A stretch of 33,005 bases of DNA from Acidobacteriota bacterium (GTDB taxonomy: Bacteria; Acidobacteriota; Terriglobia; Bryobacterales; Bryobacteraceae), in assembly GCA_016871155.1 (NCBI GenBank), contig VFZO01000041.1:1-33005 (forward strand). The letters run 5' to 3'. The translations under genes were made by a program, and so were the position numbers. Below are positions 15,003 to 22,080 of this stretch, in pieces (the stretch's first letter is position 1; the number at the start of each line of letters is the position of its first letter). The notes under the pieces were generated by a model. It saw only the letters and a program-made list of their open reading frames with translations, was not told the origin of the DNA and did not search any database.

Positions 15003-15632
15003 CTAGGCTTCTACCTTGCCGGCGATGACCATCGTCACCGGCACGCCGCCGAGCTTGCGCATCAACAGCCAGTCCGCCTCGCCTTCCTTCTCCACATGGT
15101 TCTCCTTGAAGAACTTCGGATCCTCCTTGCGGATCGAAAACACGCACGGGTGGGGCGTGCCGGAGGCCTTCTTCGACATCTCGACAAGCGCCTTGAAGTC
15201 CGAAACGGCATTGGCCGAGGAGTCGTCGCCGGCCGGCGTCAGCAGCAGGAAGTCTCGTTGCGGCGCGGCGCCCTGATGGTCACCGTTCTCCGGATAGTAC
15301 GAGTAACGCATGGTGTACAGCCCGGCCTTGATCGTCTGGCCGCGGCGGTCGGAGTACGTTTGCAGAATTCGAATCGCGCCCATCAGCGAGCCGTGCGGAA
15401 CGTTGGGCATCGTCAGGCTGCCCTCTGTGGTCGGTTGGGGCGCGGGGATTTCGGCTCGGAACCACATTTCCGTCAGCGGTTTTCCGTCCCGGACGATCTG
15501 GATTCCCTGTTTCTCCAACAGCCCGGCGATCGGAGCCGCCAACTCCGCTGGCGGCGCTCCCGCGGGCATGGCTTTGTATTCTTCGGCCGTCAGAAGGGCG
15601 GCGGAAGCTAGGATAAGAAAAAGATTACGCAT
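15003..15632 (-). CDS. Secreted protein of unknown function
   Basis: A 209-residue protein that I do not recognise. The first 17 residues are a signal peptide (MRNLFLILASAALLTAEE). The remainder has alternating beta-type segments, for example EMWFRAEIPAP, IKAGLYTMRYSYYPENGDHQ and RDFLLLTPAGDD, and ends GVPVTMVIAGKVEA. There is a single Cys and no evident catalytic motif. GAGGAA lies 4 nt before the ATG at 15632, a decent Shine-Dalgarno site, which supports this start over one 10 codons upstream. It converges on the HbpS-like gene with a 12-nt gap and is divergent from the response regulator operon. Confidence 0.75.
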   Translation of the reverse strand: MRNLFLILASAALLTAEEYKAMPAGAPPAELAAPIAGLLEKQGIQIVRDGKPLTEMWFRAEIPAPQPTTEGSLTMPNVPHGSLMGAIRILQTYSDRRGQTIKAGLYTMRYSYYPENGDHQGAAPQRDFLLLTPAGDDSSANAVSDFKALVEMSKKASGTPHPCVFSIRKEDPKFFKENHVEKEGEADWLLMRKLGGVPVTMVIAGKVEA

Positions 15633-15651
15633 AAGATTCCTCGGCTTTGGG

Positions 15652-15657
15652 TAGAAT
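15652..15657 (+). promoter_or_regulatory. -10 element TAGAAT before the response regulator
   Basis: TAGAAT matches TATAAT at five of six positions and would start transcription about 9 nt before ATG 15673. No good -35 is present at the right distance, which suggests an activator-dependent promoter if it is used. Confidence 0.3.
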
Positions 15658-15672
15658 TCCAATCAGGCCTAA

Positions 15673-16347
15673 ATGCAGACGATCCTTGTAATAGATGATG
15701 ACGATAGCCTTCGTGACACGATCAGTTTGATGCTGGAGCAGGAGGGTTTCCGTGTGCAGACCGCTGCCGACGGACGGGACGGCTACGAGCGGAGCCTTAC
15801 GTTGAAACCGGACCTGATCCTCGTCGATCTGCGGCTTCCGGGCATGAGCGGCGTCGAAATTTGCCGCCAACTCCGCGCCGACAAGGTGCCGACTCCCATT
15901 ATAGTACTCAGCGCCGTCGGCGACGAGATCGACAAGGTCCTGCTCCTGGAGATCGGCGCCGACGACTACGTGGTCAAACCCTTTGGCCGCCGGGAGCTGC
16001 TGGCGCGCATCCGGGCCGTGCTGCGCCGGGCTACCACCGAAACGCATCGAGTCCTCCATTTCGGTGATACCGAAGTGGACATCGAGCGCCGCGTCGTTGT
16101 CCGCAAAGGCGAGGACATCAAACTGACGCCGGCCGAATACAACTTGCTTGTGTTTTTCCTCCAGAACCCCGACCGCCCTTTGACGCGCGACGTGATTCTG
16201 AACTCCGTTTGGGGATACAACTCGTTTCCGAATACCCGCACCGTCGACGCCCACATCGTCAAGCTGCGGCAAAAATTCGAACAGGACCCCGTGACCCCGC
16301 GCCATTTCCTCACCGTTCACGGCGTCGGGTACCGGTTTATGCCATAA
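15673..16347 (+). CDS. OmpR/PhoB-family response regulator
   Basis: A 224-residue regulator with a receiver domain (1-115: acidic cluster IDDDD, phospho-acceptor Asp52 in LILVDLRLPG, Lys102 in VVKPFG) and a C-terminal OmpR winged helix (about 125-224: LTPAEYNLLVFFLQNP, NTRTVDAHIVKLRQK, HGVGYRF). It binds DNA when phosphorylated. First gene of a five-gene operon; its stop is directly adjacent to the start of a lone receiver. Its likely partner is the histidine kinase at the far end of the same operon. Confidence 0.95.
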   Translation: MQTILVIDDDDSLRDTISLMLEQEGFRVQTAADGRDGYERSLTLKPDLILVDLRLPGMSGVEICRQLRADKVPTPIIVLSAVGDEIDKVLLLEIGADDYVVKPFGRRELLARIRAVLRRATTETHRVLHFGDTEVDIERRVVVRKGEDIKLTPAEYNLLVFFLQNPDRPLTRDVILNSVWGYNSFPNTRTVDAHIVKLRQKFEQDPVTPRHFLTVHGVGYRFMP

Positions 16348-16713
16348 ATGCGAACGACGATTTTGGTTGTTGAGGATGACCGGTCCCTGGCCGGCACGAT
16401 TGAGTTGGCGCTGGTGGCTTTTGACGGTTGCGAAACCGTGACCGTCAACGACGGACAACGAGCCATTCAGCACCTGAGCGGCGCCTCCGCGCCCGCGCTG
16501 GTGATCACCGATTTGGACTTGCCCCGCGTGGATGGATATCAACTCATTCAATGGATGCGGAACACGCCGCACCTGTTACCGGTGCCCGTTTTGGCCATGA
16601 GCGCGCGGAACGACGCCGAGGGCGCCCTCGCCGCCGGCGCGAATCGTTTCATACTAAAACCATTCAAGCTTGCGGCCTTCCGCGAGCGGGTGCAGGAGTT
16701 GCTGAATGAATAG
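16348..16713 (+). CDS. Stand-alone receiver-domain response regulator
   Basis: A 121-residue single receiver domain, with no output domain. It shows the acidic pair VEDD (8-11), phospho-acceptor Asp55 in LVITDLDLPR, and Lys104 in FILKPF. It acts as a phosphate sink, intermediate or protein-binding switch. ATG 16348 abuts the OmpR regulator stop with no gap, and its own 3' end overlaps the porin start by 8 nt, so translation is coupled throughout. With one DNA-binding regulator and one lone receiver, the operon's kinase may have two targets. Confidence 0.92.
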   Translation: MRTTILVVEDDRSLAGTIELALVAFDGCETVTVNDGQRAIQHLSGASAPALVITDLDLPRVDGYQLIQWMRNTPHLLPVPVLAMSARNDAEGALAAGANRFILKPFKLAAFRERVQELLNE

Positions 16714-17977
16714 ATGGATCTTCTTCCTCGCGGCGGTTCCGCTCGCCGCGCAGGACCTGGCGTCGATTCTCGCGCGCCTGGAAAAGCTCGAGGCGGAAAA
16801 CCGCGAACTGCGCGGAGAAGTGAAACAACTGCGGGAGATCGTCGAAGGCGGCAAGCCAACGCTGCCGGAGCGATTCGACGTGGTGGAGAAGCGTGTAGAG
16901 GAACAGGCGTCGGCGAAGGTGGAAGCCGCCAGCCGCTATCCGGTGGAACTCACCGGCATGGCGCTTTTCCAGACCTTTTACAACACCCGCGGCTCAAACA
17001 CCTTGGACGTTCCAACGCAGGCGGCCCCGCAACCGGGCCGGGCGGCGGCCGGCGCGTCCGTGCGGCAGTCGGTGATCGGGCTGAAGTACCACGGCCCGGA
17101 GACCTTCCTCGGCGGCAAGGTATCGGGCTCGCTGTTCATGGATTTTTGGGACGGCAACACGGAGGGCGCTGCGCCGCCGTTCCGGATTCGCACCGCCGAA
17201 TTCAAGGTGGATTGGAAGACGCGCTCGGTCTCCATGGGCTTGATGAAGCCGCTGATTTCGCCCCATGACCCCAACTCGCTCGCCTACGTCGGCATCGTAC
17301 CGCTGACCAGTTCGGGTAACCTATGGCGGTGGCAGCCGCAGGTACGCTTCGAACAGCGCGCGGGCTGGTTCAAGGGTCAGGCGGCCGTGATGCAGACCAG
17401 TGAGGATGCGGCCGGCGCTCCGGCCAATCTGTTGAACAACCGGCGCCGGCCCGGCCTCGAGCTGCGCGCCTCGGCCTCCCGCAATTTCGACGATGTGCGG
17501 CGCGTCGAGGTCGGCTTCGGCGGCCACTTCTCCCAATCGCGCGTGGGAGCCTTCGACCTGCCGTCGCGCATCGCCAGCGTCGATTGGTCGGTTACGCCGT
17601 TTTCGAAGCTTGTCTGGTCCGGCACCGCGTTCCGGGGCGAAAACGTACACCACCTGGGCGCACTGCGGCAGAGTTTCCGTATCGCCGCCAATGGCGTGAT
17701 CAGTACGGTGCACTCTACCGGCGGCTGGTCGCAGCTTTCGTTCCCGCTTACGCCGCGGGTGACCCTCAACGCCTACGGCGGAATTCACAACGACCGCGAC
17801 GCCGATCTGGCGCGCGGCCAGAACGGATTGAACCGCACCGGCGCGGCGAATTTCATGTACCGCCTGGCGCCGAACGTCGTCATGAGCTTCGAGGCGCTGC
17901 AGATTCGCAGTAATTTCGTTGGAACGTTCCACAGGAGGATGAACCGCTATGATCTGGCGATTGCTTATCTGTTCTAG
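16706..17977 (+). CDS. DcaP-like outer-membrane porin with N-terminal coiled coil
   Basis: A 423-residue outer-membrane protein: signal peptide (MNRWIFFLAAVPLAAQ), a coiled coil about 18-50 (LASILARLEKLEAENRELRG, continuing with VKQLREIVE), then a beta barrel of alternating hydrophobic strands ending in YDLAIAYLF with the terminal Phe typical of outer-membrane barrels. This is the layout of DcaP-like trimeric porins, which pass organic anions. It overlaps the receiver gene by 8 nt and the cupredoxin gene by 29 nt. A porin inside a two-component operon suggests it imports, or is regulated by, the signal being sensed. Confidence 0.8.
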   Translation: MNRWIFFLAAVPLAAQDLASILARLEKLEAENRELRGEVKQLREIVEGGKPTLPERFDVVEKRVEEQASAKVEAASRYPVELTGMALFQTFYNTRGSNTLDVPTQAAPQPGRAAAGASVRQSVIGLKYHGPETFLGGKVSGSLFMDFWDGNTEGAAPPFRIRTAEFKVDWKTRSVSMGLMKPLISPHDPNSLAYVGIVPLTSSGNLWRWQPQVRFEQRAGWFKGQAAVMQTSEDAAGAPANLLNNRRRPGLELRASASRNFDDVRRVEVGFGGHFSQSRVGAFDLPSRIASVDWSVTPFSKLVWSGTAFRGENVHHLGALRQSFRIAANGVISTVHSTGGWSQLSFPLTPRVTLNAYGGIHNDRDADLARGQNGLNRTGAANFMYRLAPNVVMSFEALQIRSNFVGTFHRRMNRYDLAIAYLF

Positions 17978-18623
17978 CCTTCTGCAGGCGGCCAATGTGA
18001 GCGGCAAGGTGGAGTTGGCCGATGCGCGCAAGGGCACCAAGCCGGCCGGCGTGGTGGTTTGGCTGGAGCCGGTGAACCAGAAAGCCGCGCCCGTCCCGGG
18101 CCGGTTTGTTCTGGACCAGAAGAACAAGCGCTTCCTGCCGCATGTGCTCGTCGTGCCGGCCGGGAGCCAGGTGGACTTCCCGAACCACGACCCCATCTTT
18201 CACAACGCGTTCTCCAACTTCGCCGGTCAACCGTTTGATACAGGTCTGTACGCGCCCGGCACGTCACAAAAGATAACTTTTCGCCGCGCCGGCGTGGTTC
18301 GGGTGTTTTGTAACATCCATGCGCAGATGAGTGCGGTTATCGTGGTGGTTCCGGCGCAACACTACGCGATATCGGACGCCAGTGGGGTGTTCCAGATCGC
18401 GGGCGTTCCGGCGGGCGAATATCTCCTACGGGTTTTCCATGAACGCGCTACAGAATCCACCTTACAAAGCCTCGAACGGCGCGTTACCGTTGGAAGCGAC
18501 TCCGACGTCGGCGCAATTCGAGTCTCCGAAAGCGGATACATCGAGGTGGGACACAAGAACAAGTTCGGCCGGGAATACCCCGCCCAGCCACGCGAAACTG
18601 GCCTATACTTGGGCGGGAAATAG
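17949..18623 (+). CDS. Periplasmic cupredoxin-like protein with carboxypeptidase-regulatory-like tail
   Basis: A 224-residue exported protein. A short signal (MIWRLLICSSLLQAA) precedes a cupredoxin-type domain with a probable type 1 copper site: His85 in DPIFHNAF, then Cys121, His124 and Met127 in FCNIHAQM. Residues about 135-185 form a small carboxypeptidase-regulatory-like sandwich (ISDASGVFQIAGVPAGEYLL). Similar proteins are often labelled methylamine utilisation or plastocyanin-like. It may carry electrons or bind copper next to the porin and the kinase sensor domain. It overlaps the porin by 29 nt in another frame, and the kinase starts 7 nt after its stop. Confidence 0.8.
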   Translation: MIWRLLICSSLLQAANVSGKVELADARKGTKPAGVVVWLEPVNQKAAPVPGRFVLDQKNKRFLPHVLVVPAGSQVDFPNHDPIFHNAFSNFAGQPFDTGLYAPGTSQKITFRRAGVVRVFCNIHAQMSAVIVVVPAQHYAISDASGVFQIAGVPAGEYLLRVFHERATESTLQSLERRVTVGSDSDVGAIRVSESGYIEVGHKNKFGREYPAQPRETGLYLGGK

Positions 18624-18630
18624 AGGGTTC

Positions 18631-20286
18631 ATGCCGCTGCGCTGGAAAATCTGGCTGTCGGCGTTTGGCATCGTCACCGCCCTGTTCGGCGTGGCCGGCT
18701 GGATGCTGCAGCGCCACGCCGTTGAGACGGCCACGCGCAGCCTGGATGAAGAGGTGAAGGCCGGCTTCCAGGCCTACGAGTCGGTGTTGAAGGCACGGCA
18801 GGAGATGATCGGCTCCGCCGCGCTGCTGCTGTCCAGTCTCCCGAACGTCCGCGCCGCGTTCGGCACCGGCGACCCGGCCACGATTCGCGACTCCGCTTCG
18901 GAGATGAGCAACTACCTGAGCCCGACGTTGAAGCAATCGACGTTTCTGGTCGTGGCCGATCCGCGCGGCAACTCCATCGCCGTGCTGGCCGGCCAGCCCA
19001 AACTGACTCGATACCCTGTGGAGCCCGCCGTCGTGCCCTCCGCGCCGAGGCAGATCTCCGGCTATCACGTCCACGAAGGCATGCTCTACCAGTTGGTGCT
19101 GACGCCCATCTTCGTCGACAGCGCGCGCGGAACGGCGCTGATCAGCATTCTTGTGGCCGGCTACCCGGTGACGAATACTTTTGCAGATACGCTGAAACAG
19201 ACCACCGGCGGCAGCGACTTCGTGTTCCAGGGGCCGAACGGCCGTTTCGCCGCGACCCTAGACCGCATCGCGGACGACGACGCGCGCCTGGAGCGCGAAC
19301 TCATCGGGCTCGACGGGGAGGCGGTTGGCAAGCTTTGCATCGTGCGCAGCTTCGGCGTCGCGGGCAACCGGATCACCCAACTGCGGCAGGAGCTGCTGCT
19401 GATCTGGGCCGCCGCGCTCATTCTGAGTCTGCTGCTGAGCTATGTGCTCTCCAACCGCATCGTGCAGCCGATCTCGGCGCTGGACACCGCCGCGGCGGAG
19501 CTCGGCAAGCAACACCTGGAACACCGCGTTCCCAACGCCATCGCCGGCCAGAAGGACGAACTGGGCCGCCTTGCCTCGGCGTTCAATCAGATGGCGGGTT
19601 CACTCGAAAACGCGCAGCGGGAGCTGATTCGCCAGGAGCGGATCTCCACCGTCGGCCGGCTGGCGTCGAGCATTGTGCATGACCTGCGCAACCCGCTGGC
19701 GGCGATCTACTCGGGCGCGGAGATGATGATCGACGGCGATCTGCCTCCGGCCCATACCAAGCGGCTGGCGGATAACATCTACAAGGCGTCGCGCCGGATT
19801 CTGGAGATGCTGCAGGAGTTGCTGGACGCCTCGAAAGGGAAGCACGGCGAGCGCGAGACGTGCAAGATTGTGGAACTGGTGCAGGCGGCGGTGCAGGCAC
19901 AGGAGGAAGCGGCCTCCCACGTGGAGTTCAAGGTGGAGGTGCCGGAAGCGCTCGAAGCCAATGTCGAGCGCGCCCGCATGGAGCGGGTATTCGTGAACTT
20001 GGTGGCGAACGCCGTGGAGGTGATGCCGAATGGTGGCCAGATCGAGATCCGCGCGGCGAAAAACGGGGCCGGCGTGCTGATCACAATCGCCGATCAGGGC
20101 CCCGGCATCGCCAAGGAGATTATGGATCAACTCTTCCAGCCGTTCACGAGTTTCGGCAAACGGAACGGCCTGGGACTCGGCCTGGCATTGAGCCGCGAGA
20201 CGATCCACGACCATGGCGGCGAGATCTGGGCGACGAACGCCCAGCCGCGCGGCGCGGTGTTTCATATTAAGTTGCCGGTGGGGTGA
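18631..20286 (+). CDS. Membrane sensor histidine kinase (HAMP, HisKA, HATPase)
   Basis: A 551-residue kinase. TM1 spans about 8-25, a periplasmic sensor (cache-like by its size) about 28-253, TM2 about 256-274 (IWAAALILSLLLSYVL), HAMP about 276-330, then HisKA with phospho-acceptor His350 in SSIVHDLRNPLAA. The ATPase domain shows NLVANAVEVMP (N box), DQGPGIA (G1), FTSFGKRNGLGLGLAL (F and G2). ATG 18631 follows the cupredoxin stop by 7 nt with a weak GAGGG; a longer open frame from 18331 overlaps the cupredoxin gene and adds no domain. It probably phosphorylates the two regulators at the head of the operon. The ligand is unknown; copper, redox state or the porin substrate are candidates from context. 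Confidence 0.93.
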   Translation: MPLRWKIWLSAFGIVTALFGVAGWMLQRHAVETATRSLDEEVKAGFQAYESVLKARQEMIGSAALLLSSLPNVRAAFGTGDPATIRDSASEMSNYLSPTLKQSTFLVVADPRGNSIAVLAGQPKLTRYPVEPAVVPSAPRQISGYHVHEGMLYQLVLTPIFVDSARGTALISILVAGYPVTNTFADTLKQTTGGSDFVFQGPNGRFAATLDRIADDDARLERELIGLDGEAVGKLCIVRSFGVAGNRITQLRQELLLIWAAALILSLLLSYVLSNRIVQPISALDTAAAELGKQHLEHRVPNAIAGQKDELGRLASAFNQMAGSLENAQRELIRQERISTVGRLASSIVHDLRNPLAAIYSGAEMMIDGDLPPAHTKRLADNIYKASRRILEMLQELLDASKGKHGERETCKIVELVQAAVQAQEEAASHVEFKVEVPEALEANVERARMERVFVNLVANAVEVMPNGGQIEIRAAKNGAGVLITIADQGPGIAKEIMDQLFQPFTSFGKRNGLGLGLALSRETIHDHGGEIWATNAQPRGAVFHIKLPVG

Positions 20287-20306
20287 GGGACCGGCCGGAC
20301 GCTTAC

Positions 20307-21176
20307 CTACTCCCCGTTCAAAATCATATCCACCCGGGCAGCCACGTCTCGCAGGTACTTCGCGTCGCCGCCGGACAGCTCAACCGTAGCGTACCCCTTG
20401 TAGCCGATCTCGGTGAAGGCCTTGTGGACTTCCTTCCAGTCCAGATCGCCGTCGCGGAGGTTGACGAACTCCGGCACATTGGCCCGCACCACCATGTTGC
20501 GGCGATTCTTGAAATCCTTTAAATGCACCTTGGCGATGCGCTGTTTGCCGAGCGTCCGGATCCAGTCCTGCGGATAGCCGTACAACAGGATATTGCCGAC
20601 GTCGAAGTACGCCTTCACCCAAGGGCTCTGGAACTCGTCCACGTAGCGCGCGAACTCAAGCGGCGAGAGCAGGAACTTGTTCCAGACGTTCTCCACTGCG
20701 ATGACGACCTTGTTCTTCTCGGCCAACGGAATCAGCCGCCGAATCTGATCCTGCGAGCGCTTGTAGGCGTCGGCGTAGCCCGTTTGCGGATTGACGACGC
20801 CCGGAACCAGCAGCACCGTATCGGCACCCCAGGCGGCCGCATTACGGATCGACGTCTCCATGCCCGACATGCTCTTTCCCACTGCATCGGGGTCGGCTGA
20901 CGAAAGCGGAAACTGCCAATGCAGCATGTTCATGACGGAGTGGATAGGCACCCCGGTGGACTGGGCCGCCTTCGCCATTTCGGCTTCGATCGCCGGGTCT
21001 TCGACAGTCTGCCCCTCGACGGCCTCAAACCCGACGTCCTTGGCAAGCTGGAACTTGTCCTTAATCGACAGCTCCTTCGGAAGCATGGAGGTCAGCACGC
21101 CTTTCTTGACGGGCAAGCGCCTGGATGTGTCGGCGGCGAAGGCGGCGGCGGAAGCAAGGATGGTCCGGCGGGTCAT
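20307..21176 (-). CDS. Tat-exported sugar phosphate isomerase/epimerase-like TIM barrel
   Basis: A 289-residue protein of the xylose isomerase-like (AP endonuclease 2 fold) TIM-barrel family. MTRRTILASAAAFAADTS is a Tat-type signal. The barrel shows the expected metal ligands: Glu in VIAVENV, Asp in YFDVGN, His in KVHLKDF, and Glu in ATVELSGG near the end. Members isomerise or epimerise sugars or inositol derivatives; exported members are common in Acidobacteria and Planctomycetes, with substrates mostly unknown. ATG 21176 is chosen because it starts the Tat signal. There is no Shine-Dalgarno site, and TATCAT lies 6 nt upstream. It is convergent with the kinase gene (20-nt gap). Confidence 0.85.
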   Translation of the reverse strand: MTRRTILASAAAFAADTSRRLPVKKGVLTSMLPKELSIKDKFQLAKDVGFEAVEGQTVEDPAIEAEMAKAAQSTGVPIHSVMNMLHWQFPLSSADPDAVGKSMSGMETSIRNAAAWGADTVLLVPGVVNPQTGYADAYKRSQDQIRRLIPLAEKNKVVIAVENVWNKFLLSPLEFARYVDEFQSPWVKAYFDVGNILLYGYPQDWIRTLGKQRIAKVHLKDFKNRRNMVVRANVPEFVNLRDGDLDWKEVHKAFTEIGYKGYATVELSGGDAKYLRDVAARVDMILNGE

Positions 21177-21182
21177 GGTTTG

Positions 21183-21188
21183 ATGATA
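21183..21188 (-). promoter_or_regulatory. -10 hexamer TATCAT 6 nt before a start codon
   Basis: On the minus strand TATCAT (five of six matches) is separated from ATG 21176 by six bases, and no good -35 is evident because the terminator T-run occupies that place. If active, the isomerase message would be leaderless. Confidence 0.3.
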
Positions 21189-21198
21189 GCCCACGGGC

Positions 21199-21246
21199 AA
21201 AAAAATTGGCCGGAAGATCCGGCGGTTGAACCGCGGAAATCCGGCC
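21199..21246 (-). terminator. Intrinsic terminator after the NarL-type regulator
   Basis: Read on the minus strand, GGCCGGA and TCCGGCC form a 7-bp outer stem enclosing a second GCGG-TTGAA-CCGC hairpin, and the stem is followed after AA by seven T residues. This is a Rho-independent terminator for the kinase-regulator transcript and it insulates the isomerase gene downstream. Confidence 0.75.
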
Positions 21247-21346
21247 AGGAGTGTTGGGCGTCAGAACTTTGGAATTCGTGCTGGCCGCGGAACTCGCCGG
21301 TTCGCCCGTTTGGCGGACGATCCTCCGATGGCGAGATCCGTCATGG

Positions 21347-22012
21347 CTAGACGAGGTTTGGAATTTTGATAATTTTCTTCTGGATTGCGTACTGCACAAG
21401 CTGGGCCTTGTTGTGAATGTCGAGCTTGCGCATGAGGTTGAACTTGTGGGCTTCCACCGTCTTCACGCTCAGGTTGAGGTCGCAAGCGATCTCTTTGACC
21501 GATTGGCCCTCGGCCAGCATCTTCAGCACTTCCCGCTCACGCGTGGTCAGCGTGGCGAAGCGCGGCAGCCGGTTGGCCGATTTGATGCGCGTGCGGAAGT
21601 CGTCGACAAGCTGCGAAAGCATCCGGGGGCTGAGGTAACTGCCTCCTCGAATGACATCGCGAACCGCCGCGATCAGTTGTTGCGCGGGACTATCCTTGAG
21701 CACGTAGCCGGCGGCGCCGACCTCCATGCCCTCCACCAGGTAGTCCTCGTCGTCGTACATCGTGAGAAAAAGAACCTTGCATTCCGGCCGGTTCTTCTTG
21801 ATCTGACGTGTGGCTTCAAAACTGCTAAGTCCGGGCATGCCGATGTCCATCAGCACGACATCCGGTTTCAGGTCGTTTGCGCGTTCGACGGAGTCACCGC
21901 CGTTGGCCGCCTCTCCAACAACTTCCATATCCGCTTCGGCGGAAATCAATGTTCGAATTCCCTGCCGGAAGAGCGTGTGATCATCAGCCAAAAGGATGCG
22001 AATCTTTGCCAT
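21347..22012 (-). CDS. NarL/FixJ-family response regulator
   Basis: A 221-residue regulator: receiver domain 1-120 (LADDHTLFRQG, phospho-acceptor Asp56 in VVLMDIGMPG, Lys in GYVLKDSP) and a LuxR-type helix-turn-helix about 150-215 (LTTREREVLKMLAEGQSVKE, then SVKTVEAHKFNLMRKLDI). It lies 68 nt downstream of a HisKA_3 kinase on the same strand, its evident partner. The unit ends at the intrinsic terminator at 21199-21246. The targets are unknown. Confidence 0.95.
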   Translation of the reverse strand: MAKIRILLADDHTLFRQGIRTLISAEADMEVVGEAANGGDSVERANDLKPDVVLMDIGMPGLSSFEATRQIKKNRPECKVLFLTMYDDEDYLVEGMEVGAAGYVLKDSPAQQLIAAVRDVIRGGSYLSPRMLSQLVDDFRTRIKSANRLPRFATLTTREREVLKMLAEGQSVKEIACDLNLSVKTVEAHKFNLMRKLDIHNKAQLVQYAIQKKIIKIPNLV

Positions 22013-22080
22013 GTTTGGTTCCGTTTTCCGTTACTTTAATTCCAGTGTTCCAACGTCGTGCTGGTGCCTGCTGAGTCCGG

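Noticed and set aside
15625-16572. A 315-codon minus-strand open frame
   Set aside because: Covers two genuine receiver-domain genes on the plus strand and shows no domain of its own.
18331-18630. 100-codon N-terminal extension of the histidine kinase
   Set aside because: It overlaps the cupredoxin gene out of frame and adds no recognisable sequence; ATG 18631 begins with a normal first transmembrane segment.
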